Source: Streptococcus oralis subsp. dentisani (GTDB taxonomy: Bacteria > Bacillota > Bacilli > Lactobacillales > Streptococcaceae). Taken from it: a stretch of DNA of 64,000 bases. A program made the position numbers and the translations under genes. This document shows positions 52,688 to 63,877 of the stretch, piece by piece. The stretch's first letter is position 1; each line of letters opens with the position of its first letter. The DNA is taken from contig NZ_NCUW01000024.1 in the NCBI RefSeq assembly GCF_002096335.1, forward strand, positions 1 to 64,000, read 5' to 3'. The notes under the pieces are model-generated. The model saw nothing but the letters and a program-made list of their open reading frames with translations, had not been told where the DNA came from and did not search any database.

Positions 52688-52915
52688 TGCTACAATAGAG
52701 CCATTAGAGGTGTTTTGAATCCCACATTTTACAGAAAGTGGCAGTGCTGAGAAGTCCACAAATGTGTCAAGACTGGTTGCTGATGGTTAAAAATGAAATA
52801 AAAGTGTCTTTGTATTTACTTCAAAGACGAAAGTTGCGGGCAACTGCCCGAAATTGGGTGGTACCGCGGATAAACACATTCGTCCCTGTCATGTAGATGG
52901 CAGGGCTTTTCTTTT
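52688..52915 (+). ncRNA. T-box riboswitch leader of the valS operon
   Basis: After an extended -10 TGCTACAAT (52688-52696) comes a leader with a stem I (CACATTT pairing with AAATGTG; distal GTGG/CCAC arm with GCTGAGAAG). A GTC triplet at 52766-52768 sits in a plausible specifier position, consistent with valine. The conserved T-box TTGGGTGGTACCGCGG is at 52854-52869. The terminator stem CCCTGTC with GGCAGGG (52884-52905) is followed by TTTTCTTTTG. Uncharged tRNA-Val would stabilise the antiterminator and switch on the downstream genes. Confidence 0.92.
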
Positions 52916-52939
52916 GCGTCTTAGTCAAAGGAGGTTGTC

Positions 52940-53518
52940 ATGAAGCAATCTTTTAAAACAAGTAAACTATATTATGGTTTTCCGATCTTCATCTTGGAAT
53001 ATCAGGATCAGAATTTTGGACACAATATCACGACCTGTAGCTCCTCTTATAGTCTGGGAGATTGGTTAGTCATCGGAGTTGGTGCTGAGGAAAATGCGGC
53101 TGACCAGATTAAGCATTACCACCAGTTCACCGTAAATATCCCTGACGCAAACTTCATGCTGGAGATGGAGCAGGCTGGATTTATCAGCCACCGTGAAAAG
53201 TTGGAACACTTGGGATTAGACTATGAAATTTCTGAACGAACCCAGGCACCGATTATAGAGGCTTGCCCAGTCGTATTGGACTGCCAGGTGGATCGGATTA
53301 TCGAGGAGGATGGAATCTGCCACATCTTTGCTAAGATTCTTGATCGACTGGCGGATTCAGAACTATTGGACGATAAAGGCCATTTTAAAAATGACTGTTT
53401 TGCACCGACTTACTTTATGGGGGATGGTCATCAGCGTGTTTACCGTTATCTAGATAATCGAGTCGATTCTATGGGAAGCTTTATTAAGAAAGCGAGAAAA
53501 AAAGATGACAAGGGCTGA
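52940..53518 (+). CDS. Flavin reductase-like FMN-binding protein
   Basis: A 192-residue split-barrel flavoprotein of the flavin reductase (DIM6/NTAB) type. The pattern NITTCSSSYSLGDWLVIGVGAEENAADQI (about 29-57) contacts FMN in this family, and EACPVVLDCQVDRIIEEDG is also typical. The reaction partner is unknown. It is the first gene behind the T-box and has AAAGGAGGTTGTC as ribosome site. It overlaps the GNAT gene by 14 bases. Confidence 0.85.
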   Translation: MKQSFKTSKLYYGFPIFILEYQDQNFGHNITTCSSSYSLGDWLVIGVGAEENAADQIKHYHQFTVNIPDANFMLEMEQAGFISHREKLEHLGLDYEISERTQAPIIEACPVVLDCQVDRIIEEDGICHIFAKILDRLADSELLDDKGHFKNDCFAPTYFMGDGHQRVYRYLDNRVDSMGSFIKKARKKDDKG

Positions 53519-54071
53519 ACTACCTGAACGAATCGAGACGGAGCGTCTGATCCTGCGAGTCCGTACAGTGGCGGATGCCGAGGATATCCATGCCTACGCT
53601 AGTTTGCCAGAGGTCGCCTATCCAGCAGGATTTCACCCCGTCAAGACCTTGGAAGATGAGATTTATTATCTGGAGCATATCCTTCCTGAGCGCAATCAAA
53701 AGGAAAATCTCCCAGCTGGCTATGGAATTGTCGTCAAAGGAACCGATAAAGTCATTGGTTCTGTTGACTTCAACCATCGCCACGCAGATGATGTGCTGGA
53801 GATTGGCTATACCTTGCATCCAGACTATTGGGGTCGAGGTTATGTACCAGAAGCAGCGCGTGCTGTGATTGACCTAGGCTTTAAGGAATTGGATCTTAAC
53901 AAGATTGAACTGGTCTGCTTTGGCTACAATGTCCAAAGTCAACGAGTCGCAGAGAAGCTTGGCTTCACCCTCGAAGCTCGCATCCGAGACCGCAAAGATG
54001 CCCAAGGCAATCGCTGTGACAGTCTGATATATGGCTTGCTGAAGAGTGAGTGGGAGTGTTTAAACTGTTAG
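53505..54071 (+). CDS. GNAT family N-acetyltransferase (RimJ/RimL type)
   Basis: A 188-residue acetyltransferase of the RimJ/RimL group. ERIETERLILRVRTVADAEDI at the start, the acetyl-CoA-binding GYTLHPDYWGRGYVPEAARAV (about 106-126) and NVQSQRVAEKLGFTLEARI (about 146-164) are complete. The substrate may be a ribosomal protein or an amino compound. It overlaps the flavin reductase gene, so it is in the same T-box operon. Confidence 0.9.
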   Translation: MTRAELPERIETERLILRVRTVADAEDIHAYASLPEVAYPAGFHPVKTLEDEIYYLEHILPERNQKENLPAGYGIVVKGTDKVIGSVDFNHRHADDVLEIGYTLHPDYWGRGYVPEAARAVIDLGFKELDLNKIELVCFGYNVQSQRVAEKLGFTLEARIRDRKDAQGNRCDSLIYGLLKSEWECLNC

Positions 54072-54137
54072 TTGAACTATTCGAGAAAATCGAACAGTTG
54101 GGATGTATTGAAGAATTTCGAAAGGGAGGTGAGAAGA

Positions 54138-55118
54138 TTGGAAACAAGCCAGATTATTACTCTAATTAGTGGGGCTGGTCTAGGGGCTATCTTGAGTGCG
54201 ATTCTAGTTTTTGCTAATAATAGTAAAAGAAATCAACTTGATTATATTACTAAAGAACGCTCTGAATGGAGAAAAAGCATAAAGTTGATAATTGTTGATT
54301 TGCTAAATGGAGAAAATAGGGAGTCTGCAGTAAATAGTCTTAGAACACAAATCAATCCATATGGCTATTGTAGAAATATTAAATATACTAATGAGTATTA
54401 CATGAAAGATGGACATATTTGGGATCTTTTAAATGATTTTGATTACTCAGAAGAAAAATCGCAAAAACTCATTCAGTATCTAAGGTTACTCTTGAAATAT
54501 GATTGGGAACGTTCAAAAAATGAGGTTAGAATTAATAATAATTTCTTATGGAATTTTTTAAGATGGGGATTGATAATTCTAAACTTAATAATGTTATTTT
54601 GGGCGGGAAATGTGAATAATGAAGTAAATATGTATTTATCATTATTTTCAGTTATTCTTTTATTTTTGCAACCGTCCCTAATAAAATTGCTATCTAAACT
54701 CAATTCTGATTCGCCTAAAGAAAAAACTATTTTAATACTAACCTTCTTAGTAGGGTTTGTATCGCCTTATCTTTATTCACTTTATTTAACAATCATTTTA
54801 TTAAATTTTTATAATCTGATTAAAGTGAATTTGCTAGTAGACATTCTGCCAGTAATCTTAGTGTTAGTTATAATTTCTTCAGAAATTTTTTTCCTTTATC
54901 AAATTTTTGATATAGATCATAAATATATTTCTCAAATAAAAAAGATAGAAAAAAATAGGACTGATTTAGAGTTAAAATATTACGAAATTTACAATTTAAA
55001 TTATAGATTGAAACAAAAATTATGGGATATAAAGTATAATATAACAAAAGAAGATGTTAATAAACTAAAAAAAGAACAGATAAAAATACGCAAGAAACTA
55101 AATAAGAAATTAAAATAG
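54138..55118 (+). CDS. AT-rich membrane protein of unknown function inside the valS operon
   Basis: A 326-residue protein when started at TTG 54138, which has AAGGGAGGTGAG seven bases upstream; the frame is open from 54072. An N-terminal helix (about 8-24) is followed by the soluble motif NQLDYITKERSEWRKSIK (about 31-48). Several more helices follow (about 151-170, 175-195, 205-230 and 238-265), then a coiled-coil, Lys-rich C-terminus. Its base composition is far more AT-rich than neighbouring genes, suggesting recent acquisition. No family recognised with confidence. Confidence 0.65.
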   Translation: METSQIITLISGAGLGAILSAILVFANNSKRNQLDYITKERSEWRKSIKLIIVDLLNGENRESAVNSLRTQINPYGYCRNIKYTNEYYMKDGHIWDLLNDFDYSEEKSQKLIQYLRLLLKYDWERSKNEVRINNNFLWNFLRWGLIILNLIMLFWAGNVNNEVNMYLSLFSVILLFLQPSLIKLLSKLNSDSPKEKTILILTFLVGFVSPYLYSLYLTIILLNFYNLIKVNLLVDILPVILVLVIISSEIFFLYQIFDIDHKYISQIKKIEKNRTDLELKYYEIYNLNYRLKQKLWDIKYNITKEDVNKLKKEQIKIRKKLNKKLK

Positions 55119-55155
55119 AAGCTAATTAGGAAACTAATAATTAAGGAGAACACAC

Positions 55156-57807
55156 ATGTCTAAAGAGCTTTCACCTAAATACAATCCAGCCGAGGTTGAG
55201 GCTGGTCGTTACCAAAAATGGCTTGATGCTGATGTTTTCAAGCCTTCAGGCGATCAAAAGGCCAAGCCTTATTCAATCGTGATTCCACCACCAAACGTGA
55301 CTGGGAAACTTCACCTTGGTCACGCTTGGGACACGACTCTTCAGGATATCATCATCCGTCAAAAGCGCATGCAAGGCTTTGATACGCTTTGGCTTCCAGG
55401 TATGGACCATGCGGGAATTGCGACTCAGGCTAAGGTCGAGGAGCGCTTGCGTGGTGAGGGCATTACGCGTTACGACCTCGGTCGTGAAAAATTCCTAGAT
55501 AAAGTCTGGGAATGGAAAGACGAATATGCCACTACCATCAAGGAACAATGGGGCAAGATGGGACTCTCTGTAGACTACTCTCGCGAGCGTTTCACCCTTG
55601 ACGAAGGCTTGTCAAAAGCCGTTCGCAAGGTCTTTGTAGACCTATACAAGAAAGGCTGGATCTACCGTGGTGAGTTTATCATCAACTGGGACCCAGCAGC
55701 TCGCACAGCCCTTTCGGATATTGAGGTGATCCACAAGGATGTGGAAGGTGCCTTCTACCACATGAACTACATGCTAGAAGATGGCTCACGCGCCCTTGAA
55801 GTTGCGACAACTCGTCCTGAGACTATATTTGGGGACGTTGCCGTTGCGGTCAATCCAGAAGACCCACGCTACAAGGACTTGATTGGTAAAAATGTCATCC
55901 TTCCAATCGCCAATAAATTGATTCCGATTGTTGGAGACGAACACGCAGATCCTGAGTTTGGTACTGGTGTCGTGAAAATCACACCTGCTCACGATCCAAA
56001 CGACTTCTTGGTTGGTCAACGTCACAACTTGCCACAAGTCAACGTCATGAACGACGACGGAACCATGAACGAGCTTGCCTTCGAATTTGCAGGTATGGAT
56101 CGTTTTGAAGCTCGTAAGGCAGTCGTTGCTAAGTTGGAAGAAATCGGTGCCCTCGTTAAAATCGAAAAACGTGTTCACAGCGTTGGTCACTCAGAACGTA
56201 CAGGTGTCGTGGTTGAGCCACGCTTGTCTACGCAATGGTTCGTCAAGATGGACCAATTGGCTAAAAATGCCATTGCTAACCAAGATACTGATGATAAGGT
56301 AGAATTCTACCCACCTCGTTTCAACGATACCTTCCTTCAATGGATGGAAAATGTCCACGACTGGGTAATCTCTCGTCAGCTCTGGTGGGGTCACCAAATC
56401 CCTGCTTGGTACAATGCTGAGGGTGAAATGTACGTCGGTGAAGAAGCTCCAGAAGGCGACGGATGGACTCAGGATGAGGACGTATTGGATACGTGGTTCA
56501 GTTCTGCCCTTTGGCCATTCTCAACCATGGGCTGGCCTGATGTCGACTCAGAAGACTTCAAACGTTACTTCCCAACTTCAACCTTGGTAACGGGCTACGA
56601 CATCATCTTCTTCTGGGTGTCTCGCATGATCTTCCAGTCCTTGGAATTCACTGGCCGTCAGCCATTCCAAAACGTGCTGATTCACGGTCTTATTCGTGAC
56701 GAGCAAGGACGCAAGATGTCTAAATCTCTCGGTAACGGGATTGACCCGATGGATGTTATCGAGAAATATGGTGCCGATGCCCTTCGCTGGTTCCTTTCAA
56801 ATGGTTCTGCACCAGGTCAAGACGTGCGCTTCTCTTATGAGAAAATGGATGCTTCTTGGAACTTTATTAACAAGATCTGGAACATCTCTCGCTACATCCT
56901 CATGAACAATGAAGGCTTGACCCTCGAGCAAGCAACTGCCAATGTGGAAAAAGTTGTTAACAAGGAAGCTGGAAATGTCACAGACCGCTGGATTCTCCAC
57001 AACCTCAATGAAACTATCGGCAAGGTTACTGAAAACTTTGATAAGTTCGAGTTTGGTGTAGCTGGACACATCCTCTACAACTTCATCTGGGATGAGTTCG
57101 CGGACTGGTACGTTGAGTTGACCAAGGAAGTCCTTTATAGCGACAACGAAGAAGAGAAGGTCATCACACGTTCTGTTCTCCTTTACACTTTGGACAAGAT
57201 CCTTCGTCTCCTCCACCCAATCATGCCATTCGTGACGGAGGAAATCTTTGGACAAATCTCAGAAGGTTCTATCGTTACAGCAGAATACCCAACTGTCAAC
57301 CCAGCCTTTGAAGACCTGGCGGCTCATACAGGTGTGGAAAGCCTCAAAGACTTGATTCGTGCCGTTCGGAATGCGCGTGCGGAAGTAAACGTAGCACCAA
57401 GTAAGCCAATCACGATTCTCGTGAAAACTAGCGATAGCGACTTGGAAGCCTTCTTTAACAGCAATGTCAACTACATCAAACGCTTCACAAATCCAGAACA
57501 CTTGGAAATTGCATCAACCATTCCTGCACCTGAACTGGCTATGTCAAGCGTCATCACAGGAGCAGAAATTTACCTGCCACTGGCAGACCTCCTCAATGTC
57601 GAAGAAGAACTCGCTCGTCTCGACAAGGAACTCGCTAAATGGCAAAAAGAACTGGATATGGTCGGCAAGAAGCTCTCTAACGAACGCTTCGTAGCCAATG
57701 CCAAACCAGAAGTCGTCCAAAAAGAACGCGACAAACAAGCCGACTACCAAGCTAAGTACGACGCGACCGTAGCACGTATTGATGAGATGAAGAAGTTGGT
57801 AAAATAA
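55156..57807 (+). CDS. valS: Valyl-tRNA synthetase
   Basis: An 883-residue class I synthetase that charges tRNA-Val. HIGH is represented by HLGHAW (52-57), KMSKS lies at about 519-523, and the editing domain contains [16 protein letters not shown] (about 216-231). A C-terminal coiled-coil (about 815-883) is typical of ValRS. Strong codon bias contrasts with the AT-rich gene just upstream. AAGGAGAAC precedes the ATG. It is the likely target of the T-box at 52688, with three genes between. Confidence 0.98.
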   Translation: MSKELSPKYNPAEVEAGRYQKWLDADVFKPSGDQKAKPYSIVIPPPNVTGKLHLGHAWDTTLQDIIIRQKRMQGFDTLWLPGMDHAGIATQAKVEERLRGEGITRYDLGREKFLDKVWEWKDEYATTIKEQWGKMGLSVDYSRERFTLDEGLSKAVRKVFVDLYKKGWIYRGEFIINWDPAARTALSDIEVIHKDVEGAFYHMNYMLEDGSRALEVATTRPETIFGDVAVAVNPEDPRYKDLIGKNVILPIANKLIPIVGDEHADPEFGTGVVKITPAHDPNDFLVGQRHNLPQVNVMNDDGTMNELAFEFAGMDRFEARKAVVAKLEEIGALVKIEKRVHSVGHSERTGVVVEPRLSTQWFVKMDQLAKNAIANQDTDDKVEFYPPRFNDTFLQWMENVHDWVISRQLWWGHQIPAWYNAEGEMYVGEEAPEGDGWTQDEDVLDTWFSSALWPFSTMGWPDVDSEDFKRYFPTSTLVTGYDIIFFWVSRMIFQSLEFTGRQPFQNVLIHGLIRDEQGRKMSKSLGNGIDPMDVIEKYGADALRWFLSNGSAPGQDVRFSYEKMDASWNFINKIWNISRYILMNNEGLTLEQATANVEKVVNKEAGNVTDRWILHNLNETIGKVTENFDKFEFGVAGHILYNFIWDEFADWYVELTKEVLYSDNEEEKVITRSVLLYTLDKILRLLHPIMPFVTEEIFGQISEGSIVTAEYPTVNPAFEDLAAHTGVESLKDLIRAVRNARAEVNVAPSKPITILVKTSDSDLEAFFNSNVNYIKRFTNPEHLEIASTIPAPELAMSSVITGAEIYLPLADLLNVEEELARLDKELAKWQKELDMVGKKLSNERFVANAKPEVVQKERDKQADYQAKYDATVARIDEMKKLVK

Positions 57808-57811
57808 ACAT

Positions 57812-57840
57812 AGAAACACGGTGGCATGCCGTGTTTTTTT
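57812..57840 (+). terminator. Terminator after valS
   Basis: AACACGG and CCGTGTT pair around a TGGCATG loop, then TTTTTTGG. Confidence 0.88.
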
Positions 57841-57842
57841 GG

Positions 57843-57848
57843 TATAAT
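57843..57848 (+). promoter_or_regulatory. -10 element of the 879-residue gene
   Basis: TATAAT at 57843-57848 follows the valS terminator immediately. No clear -35 is seen. GGAGGG is 24 bases downstream, near the ATG. Confidence 0.55.
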
Positions 57849-57879
57849 TTGAAGAAAGAAAACTTATCTCGGAGGGTAT

Positions 57880-60519
57880 ATGTTTATTTTAATCGGAATT
57901 TTCTTATTTCTATTCTCTATTAATTCGTTTATTAATGGGTGGGGAAAACTGGACATAGTGATAGTAATTGGTTATTTGTATTTGTTATGTAAACAATCAA
58001 GTAATTTAAGTTTTACATCAATGCAAAATTTAGATATTGCTCTTATCATTATATTACTGTTTTATTCTATATCGGATATTTTGTGGGGATTAAGAATTGT
58101 TGGATTAACCATACCTCTAGTTCGAAATATTATATTGAAGTACATTAATTTTAAGGATTATCTCGAATATAAAATTAGAATTCATATTCGAGATATAAGT
58201 GAAGTTGTCTTGCTTTTATTGCTGATAACATTAATCTATGTTCAAGAGTATTTCAAAGTGCCCACAGTTTCGTTTCAAAATATCAATATCGTTGAGTTAA
58301 TTAGTTTTGAAATTGGAGTATTTAGCCTGTATGGTATATACGTTGGTTTTCTTCAATTTCTAACGGAAAATGATAAGGCTTATTATCTAGGAGTAAGCAA
58401 GACTAAATTCATGCTAGATAAATCAATTTGGTCAAGATTCACTCGGACAAAATTATTTCATATTCTTTTACTCCTCACAGTTGCAATGCCTGTTTTAAGT
58501 AATTTCATTCATCAACCATATTATTTTGAATATATTTGGCAAGCGAGTTCAGGAATAGTAGTCATTATTTATATCTATTTACTAAAACTGAATATAAGTG
58601 TTGCTTATAATGTTTTTAGATTAAACGCCGAAGGGATTCATAAAAAAATTCAAAAACAAGATTCGTCATCTGCTGAGATGAAAAAAATAAGAGAATTAAG
58701 TAAAACAAGTGTTGATGAGGAAATTTCTATCTCTCTTCAAAGAGAAATGAAGGAGTTATTTTGGAAAGTATATAAAAAACCAGATGAATATGTCGATAAT
58801 TTTGTATCCGTCTTTCTAGAAAATCGTTTTTTATTAATTGATGTAGAAGAGCGTAATGAATTTATATTTTCTATCTTTCATAAAGAGAATTGGAGAAATT
58901 ATAACTTAGCTTATTCAATTGATGAATATTTAGAAAAGCTTTCATCTAAGCAAATTTCTGATTTCTATAACTTCTATAGAAAGTATTGCAAAAATAAATG
59001 GGAATTTTTGAAGAAATTTCAGGATAATATTTTTTCGAATACATGGAAAGAACTAATTGAGGAGGATCTTAGAATTTTCCAAAGTCTTGAAAAAAAAGAT
59101 GATACATTTGAAGTTTTACAAATCGAGAAACCTACGAGAGTATATTGGAGACAGTCAAGTGATTATAAAATCAAAGAATATCTATTTGAGACTCTTATTA
59201 ATAACAAAACCATCAATCTAAATGTAATAGTTGAAGATTTGAAGAGTGAACTACAATCTAATAAAAATTACAAATATGAGAGAGAATTGCAAAAACAAAA
59301 TGAAGACTTTTTACGTTTTAAATTAAATCAGCTGCTCAAGCAATATGAGAACGGAGAGAGAGAGTTTTCTCTTCCCAAATTTAAAAAGTTGTCTGATGAG
59401 TTTGATGGAAGTAAGCGTAATGATTTCTACAATAGTATGTTTTATTCGAAAATTTGTTTTAATTACTTGGACAGAGGAAGAATTGAAGATTTTAGTCAAC
59501 TGAAAGTTAAAGCAGATGATAGTGAGGAACAGAAAAAACAAAAATTAAAGGCTCAAAAAAAACAGAAACTCATCTTGAGTATGAATGAAGAGTATTGCTT
59601 AGCATTCATGCTATTTCAATTATTATACACAGATGGCGAACTTTGGGATAATAATATTAATTTTTATGATACTCATATCAAAAAGATAATGGATGAAAAT
59701 AAAAACTATCAAGATTATTTGTTTAATAAAGCTAAAAATATTTTATTAAGAACCGATATCGATGATCGTATTAATAAAGAGTTTTTAGACATACTATGGA
59801 ACACTCGCAATGATGAAATTACTTCCATTACTTGGTTTGAGCAATTTGGATATAGACACAGGATGTCAAAATTTAAAATATTGTATATCCAGTGGGTGTT
59901 AACTGAAAGAAATTATCCCCCTAGAAATAGGTTTGAAAAATTTAAAAATAAAGAATTCAATAATGAAATTTGTGTAGACTATTTTATTTTAACTGATAAG
60001 GTACCTGGTTTGTTTACAAAAGATTGTTACAACTTATATAAAAATGATTTGCAATATATAATTGAGTATATTTTGAGTGAAGGAGATATTAATCTTCAAT
60101 ATATTTCCGGAAAATTATCTTTAACTGGATTACTAAGATTAGAGCATATTTTAAAAAACTACCCTAATCCAAGCTTTAATAATAGAGTTATATTTGATTC
60201 AATGGGAGAAATTAAATGGCTCTTTAATAATAGCAGTAATATTTTAGATTTTTATATTTTGAAACTTATTGACGGTTATTATTTTAATTTATATCAAGAC
60301 AAAGAATTTATAAATGGATTTAAATCGAAATTAGAGAGACAATTGAATTCTAATATGACAACCAAAGAGTATGTAGATGCTATTTCTGAGAAAATTCATG
60401 ATTTTGAAATAGTTTCAACTTCTAATAAAAGAGAGATAGTTTCTAAATTAAATGATATTTTAAACACCCAGGATAGTAATATTGATATAAAGCAAACGAG
60501 GAGATATCGTTATAAATAG
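57880..60519 (+). CDS. Large AT-rich membrane-anchored protein of unknown function
   Basis: An 879-residue protein. About six hydrophobic helices occupy residues 1-255 (for example 1-18, 25-37, 51-67, 108-122, 194-210 and 223-243). The remaining 620 residues are cytoplasmic, highly charged, helical, rich in K, N, E, Y and F, and have no motif I can name. The C-terminal end is basic (KQTRRYRYK). The gene is strongly AT-rich, like 54138-55118, and stands alone between valS and rpoE. Membrane anchor plus a large helical domain in an AT-rich accessory gene is reminiscent of phage-defence effectors, but that is speculation. CGGAGGG precedes the ATG. Confidence 0.7.
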   Translation: MFILIGIFLFLFSINSFINGWGKLDIVIVIGYLYLLCKQSSNLSFTSMQNLDIALIIILLFYSISDILWGLRIVGLTIPLVRNIILKYINFKDYLEYKIRIHIRDISEVVLLLLLITLIYVQEYFKVPTVSFQNINIVELISFEIGVFSLYGIYVGFLQFLTENDKAYYLGVSKTKFMLDKSIWSRFTRTKLFHILLLLTVAMPVLSNFIHQPYYFEYIWQASSGIVVIIYIYLLKLNISVAYNVFRLNAEGIHKKIQKQDSSSAEMKKIRELSKTSVDEEISISLQREMKELFWKVYKKPDEYVDNFVSVFLENRFLLIDVEERNEFIFSIFHKENWRNYNLAYSIDEYLEKLSSKQISDFYNFYRKYCKNKWEFLKKFQDNIFSNTWKELIEEDLRIFQSLEKKDDTFEVLQIEKPTRVYWRQSSDYKIKEYLFETLINNKTINLNVIVEDLKSELQSNKNYKYERELQKQNEDFLRFKLNQLLKQYENGEREFSLPKFKKLSDEFDGSKRNDFYNSMFYSKICFNYLDRGRIEDFSQLKVKADDSEEQKKQKLKAQKKQKLILSMNEEYCLAFMLFQLLYTDGELWDNNINFYDTHIKKIMDENKNYQDYLFNKAKNILLRTDIDDRINKEFLDILWNTRNDEITSITWFEQFGYRHRMSKFKILYIQWVLTERNYPPRNRFEKFKNKEFNNEICVDYFILTDKVPGLFTKDCYNLYKNDLQYIIEYILSEGDINLQYISGKLSLTGLLRLEHILKNYPNPSFNNRVIFDSMGEIKWLFNNSSNILDFYILKLIDGYYFNLYQDKEFINGFKSKLERQLNSNMTTKEYVDAISEKIHDFEIVSTSNKREIVSKLNDILNTQDSNIDIKQTRRYRYK

Positions 60520-60874
60520 TTTGGTTAATTTTTTAGTTTATTTTTATACGAGGCAGAGACTCACTGAAAAGGACTATAATATGACAAGGTGAACCAACAA
60601 GATAATAAAAGGTAAATTAGATGTCAATAAAATTGAAATCTTTAGGTGAAAAGGAATTAATAAACATTCGTTAAATCTATGATATACTACTCTTGTTAAG
60701 AATTTTTAGAAAGCAGGCAACTACATGACAAATTCTGTAAGTTCAAATCAATTCACTTTCCCCCATTTAACCTTTGACTATTCCGCAAAATTATCGTACA
60801 ATAAAGAGTAAATGATAAAATGAGGTCAGAGTCTGTTCGCTCTGGCGATAGTAGTAAAAATGAGGAGAAACGCT
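60520..60874. other. Spacer before rpoE with remnants and promoter
   Basis: No convincing gene was found. Two short frames are present: 17 codons from ATG 60621 (preceded by AAAAGG) and 28 codons from ATG 60725, the second of which contains the rpoE promoter and is therefore probably spurious. A -10-like TATACT occurs at about 60681. The stretch is AT-rich like the preceding gene and may hold decayed sequence. Confidence 0.5.
60774..60802 (+). promoter_or_regulatory. rpoE promoter
   Basis: TTGACT (60774-60779) and TACAAT (60797-60802), spacer 17. The start of rpoE lies 73 bases downstream. Confidence 0.75.
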
Positions 60875-61465
60875 TTGGAATTAGAAGTATTTGCTGGGCA
60901 AGAAAAAAATGAACTATCTATGATTGAGGTAGCGCGTGCTATCTTGGAACTTCGTGGTCGCGATCATGAGATGCATTTTAGTGATCTTGTAAACGAAATT
61001 CAAAACTACCTTGGAACATCAAACAGCGATATCCGCGAAGCCTTGCCTTTGTTCTACACAGAGTTGAACTTTGACGGTAGCTTTATCTCTCTTGGAGACA
61101 ACAAATGGGGTCTTCGTTCATGGTATGGTGTAGACGAAATTGACGAAGAAATCATCGCTCTTGAAGAAAGTGACGACGATGAAGTAGTACCAAAAGCTAA
61201 GAAACAGCGTGTTAATGCCTTCATGGATGGCGATTCAGATGCCATTGACTACAATGCGGATGATCCCGAAGACGAAGATGCATACGAAGCAGATCCAGCT
61301 CTTTCATATGATGATGAAAATCCAGATGATGAGAAAAATGAAGTGGAAGCTTACGATGCGGAAATCAACGAAATCGCTCCTGATGACTTGGGTGAAGATG
61401 TGGATCTCAACGAAGAAGACGATGAGTTTTCAGACGATGACGCTGAAACGAGTGAAGAAGAGTAA
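60875..61465 (+). CDS. rpoE: RNA polymerase delta subunit
   Basis: A 196-residue protein found in Gram-positive bacteria that improves promoter selectivity and recycling of RNA polymerase. The N-terminal winged-helix HARE-HTH domain (about 5-90, with [27 protein letters not shown]) is followed by a long disordered tail of D and E (about 100-196). The start is TTG at 60875, preceded by GAGGAG at seven bases; the ATG at 60860 lies before that site. Confidence 0.95.
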   Translation: MELEVFAGQEKNELSMIEVARAILELRGRDHEMHFSDLVNEIQNYLGTSNSDIREALPLFYTELNFDGSFISLGDNKWGLRSWYGVDEIDEEIIALEESDDDEVVPKAKKQRVNAFMDGDSDAIDYNADDPEDEDAYEADPALSYDDENPDDEKNEVEAYDAEINEIAPDDLGEDVDLNEEDDEFSDDDAETSEEE

Positions 61466-61476
61466 AAGACTTCACA

Positions 61477-61506
61477 GAGGAGATTACCTGATCTCCTTTT
61501 TTCTTG
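61477..61506 (+). terminator. Terminator after rpoE
   Basis: AGGAGAT pairs with ATCTCCT around a TACCTG loop, followed by TTTTTCTTG. Confidence 0.88.
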
Positions 61507-61602
61507 CTTGGGTAGAGTGTTTAAGCGGGTCATCCGTTTGGATGCTGTCCTTTTTTGGTTTTCTGAAAGCAATCTTCTTTTTTCATGTTTTACCAATTCG
61601 GG

Positions 61603-61642
61603 TTGACAAATGTTCTGCTTTAAGGTATCATATTGTTCGGGC
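61603..61642 (+). promoter_or_regulatory. pyrG promoter with GGGC start site
   Basis: TTGACA (61603-61608) and TATCAT (61626-61631), spacer 17, then GGGC at 61639-61642 exactly where transcription should begin. In B. subtilis pyrG the same GGGC start allows reiterative G addition when CTP is scarce. Confidence 0.85.
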
Positions 61643-61692
61643 ACCTCTTTTAGAGGTCGGGGCTCTCTAGTTACTAGGGAGCTATTTTTGTT
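61643..61692 (+). promoter_or_regulatory. pyrG attenuator
   Basis: A first hairpin, ACCTC with GAGGT, is followed by the terminator stem GCTCTCTAGT with ACTAGGGAGC (about 61662-61682) and TATTTTTGTTTTTT. The pyrimidine-rich left arm (CTCTCT) can pair with a poly-G 5' end made by reiterative initiation, which would prevent termination when CTP is low. Confidence 0.8.
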
Positions 61693-61781
61693 TTTTCAGG
61701 AATTTTTCTTGAGAAGTCGTTATCCATAAGGGTCTTGTTTTCTATCTCCCCTCGTAGTTAACAAGGCCTTGAGCATTTTAG

Positions 61782-63401
<1,620 letters not shown>

Positions 63402-63407
63402 CAAAAT

Positions 63408-63443
63408 CAGAACCTTTGAGAAGAATCTCAGAGGTTTTTTAAT
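63408..63443 (+). terminator. Terminator after pyrG
   Basis: AACCTTTGAGA pairs with TCTCAGAGGTT around AGAA, followed by TTTTAATCC. Confidence 0.88.
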
Positions 63444-63490
63444 CCATTCAGGAAAGCTTTGCTAACTCAGATGCTTGCCGATAAGAATTA

Positions 63491-63526
63491 GAAGTCCCCT
63501 TTCTCACTGAGGGAAGAGGATTTTTA
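63491..63526 (+). terminator. Second hairpin downstream of pyrG
   Basis: AGTCCCCTTTCTC pairs imperfectly with GGGAAGAGGATT around ACTGA and leads into TTTACTTG. It could be a second terminator. Confidence 0.5.
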
Positions 63527-63586
63527 CTTGTTTTTCTGCTACTTCCTCATTTGTCCTAGAGCCCTTTTTGTGTTACAATGAAAGGT

Positions 63587-63877
63587 ATGAAAGCTAAGAA
63601 ATTATGGATGACTGGCTTGACTGTGGCTGGTCTAAGCGTCCTTGCTTTGGGGGCTAAAAAAGCAGCAGATCATCACAAACTCATGAAGACGCAAGAGGAG
63701 TTAACCACTATCGTGCGGGATCTTTTCTCAGATATGGGTGAGATTGCGACACTCTATGTTCAAGTCTATGAAAGTAGCCTAGAACGACTCGTCGGAGGGG
63801 TCATTTTTGAAGATGGCCGTCACTATACCTTTGTCTATGAAAATGAAGATCTGGTCTATGAGGAGGAAGTCTTATGA
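63587..63877 (+). CDS. DUF4651 family small membrane-anchored protein
   Basis: A 96-residue protein: an N-terminal helix (about 6-22, MTGLTVAGLSVLALGAK) and a soluble domain ending EDGRHYTFVYENEDLVYEEEVL, as in the DUF4651 family. ATG 63587 is used; another ATG at 63578 is in frame and overlaps the -10-like TACAAT. Its end overlaps the thioredoxin-like gene by four bases. The function is not known. Confidence 0.75.
   Translation: MKAKKLWMTGLTVAGLSVLALGAKKAADHHKLMKTQEELTTIVRDLFSDMGEIATLYVQVYESSLERLVGGVIFEDGRHYTFVYENEDLVYEEEVL

Noticed and set aside
60621-60674. 17-codon frame before rpoE with an AAAAGG site
   Set aside because: Too short, with no recognisable product; kept only as a remark in the spacer entry.
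60725-60811. 28-codon frame before rpoE
   Set aside because: It contains the rpoE promoter and has no good ribosome site.
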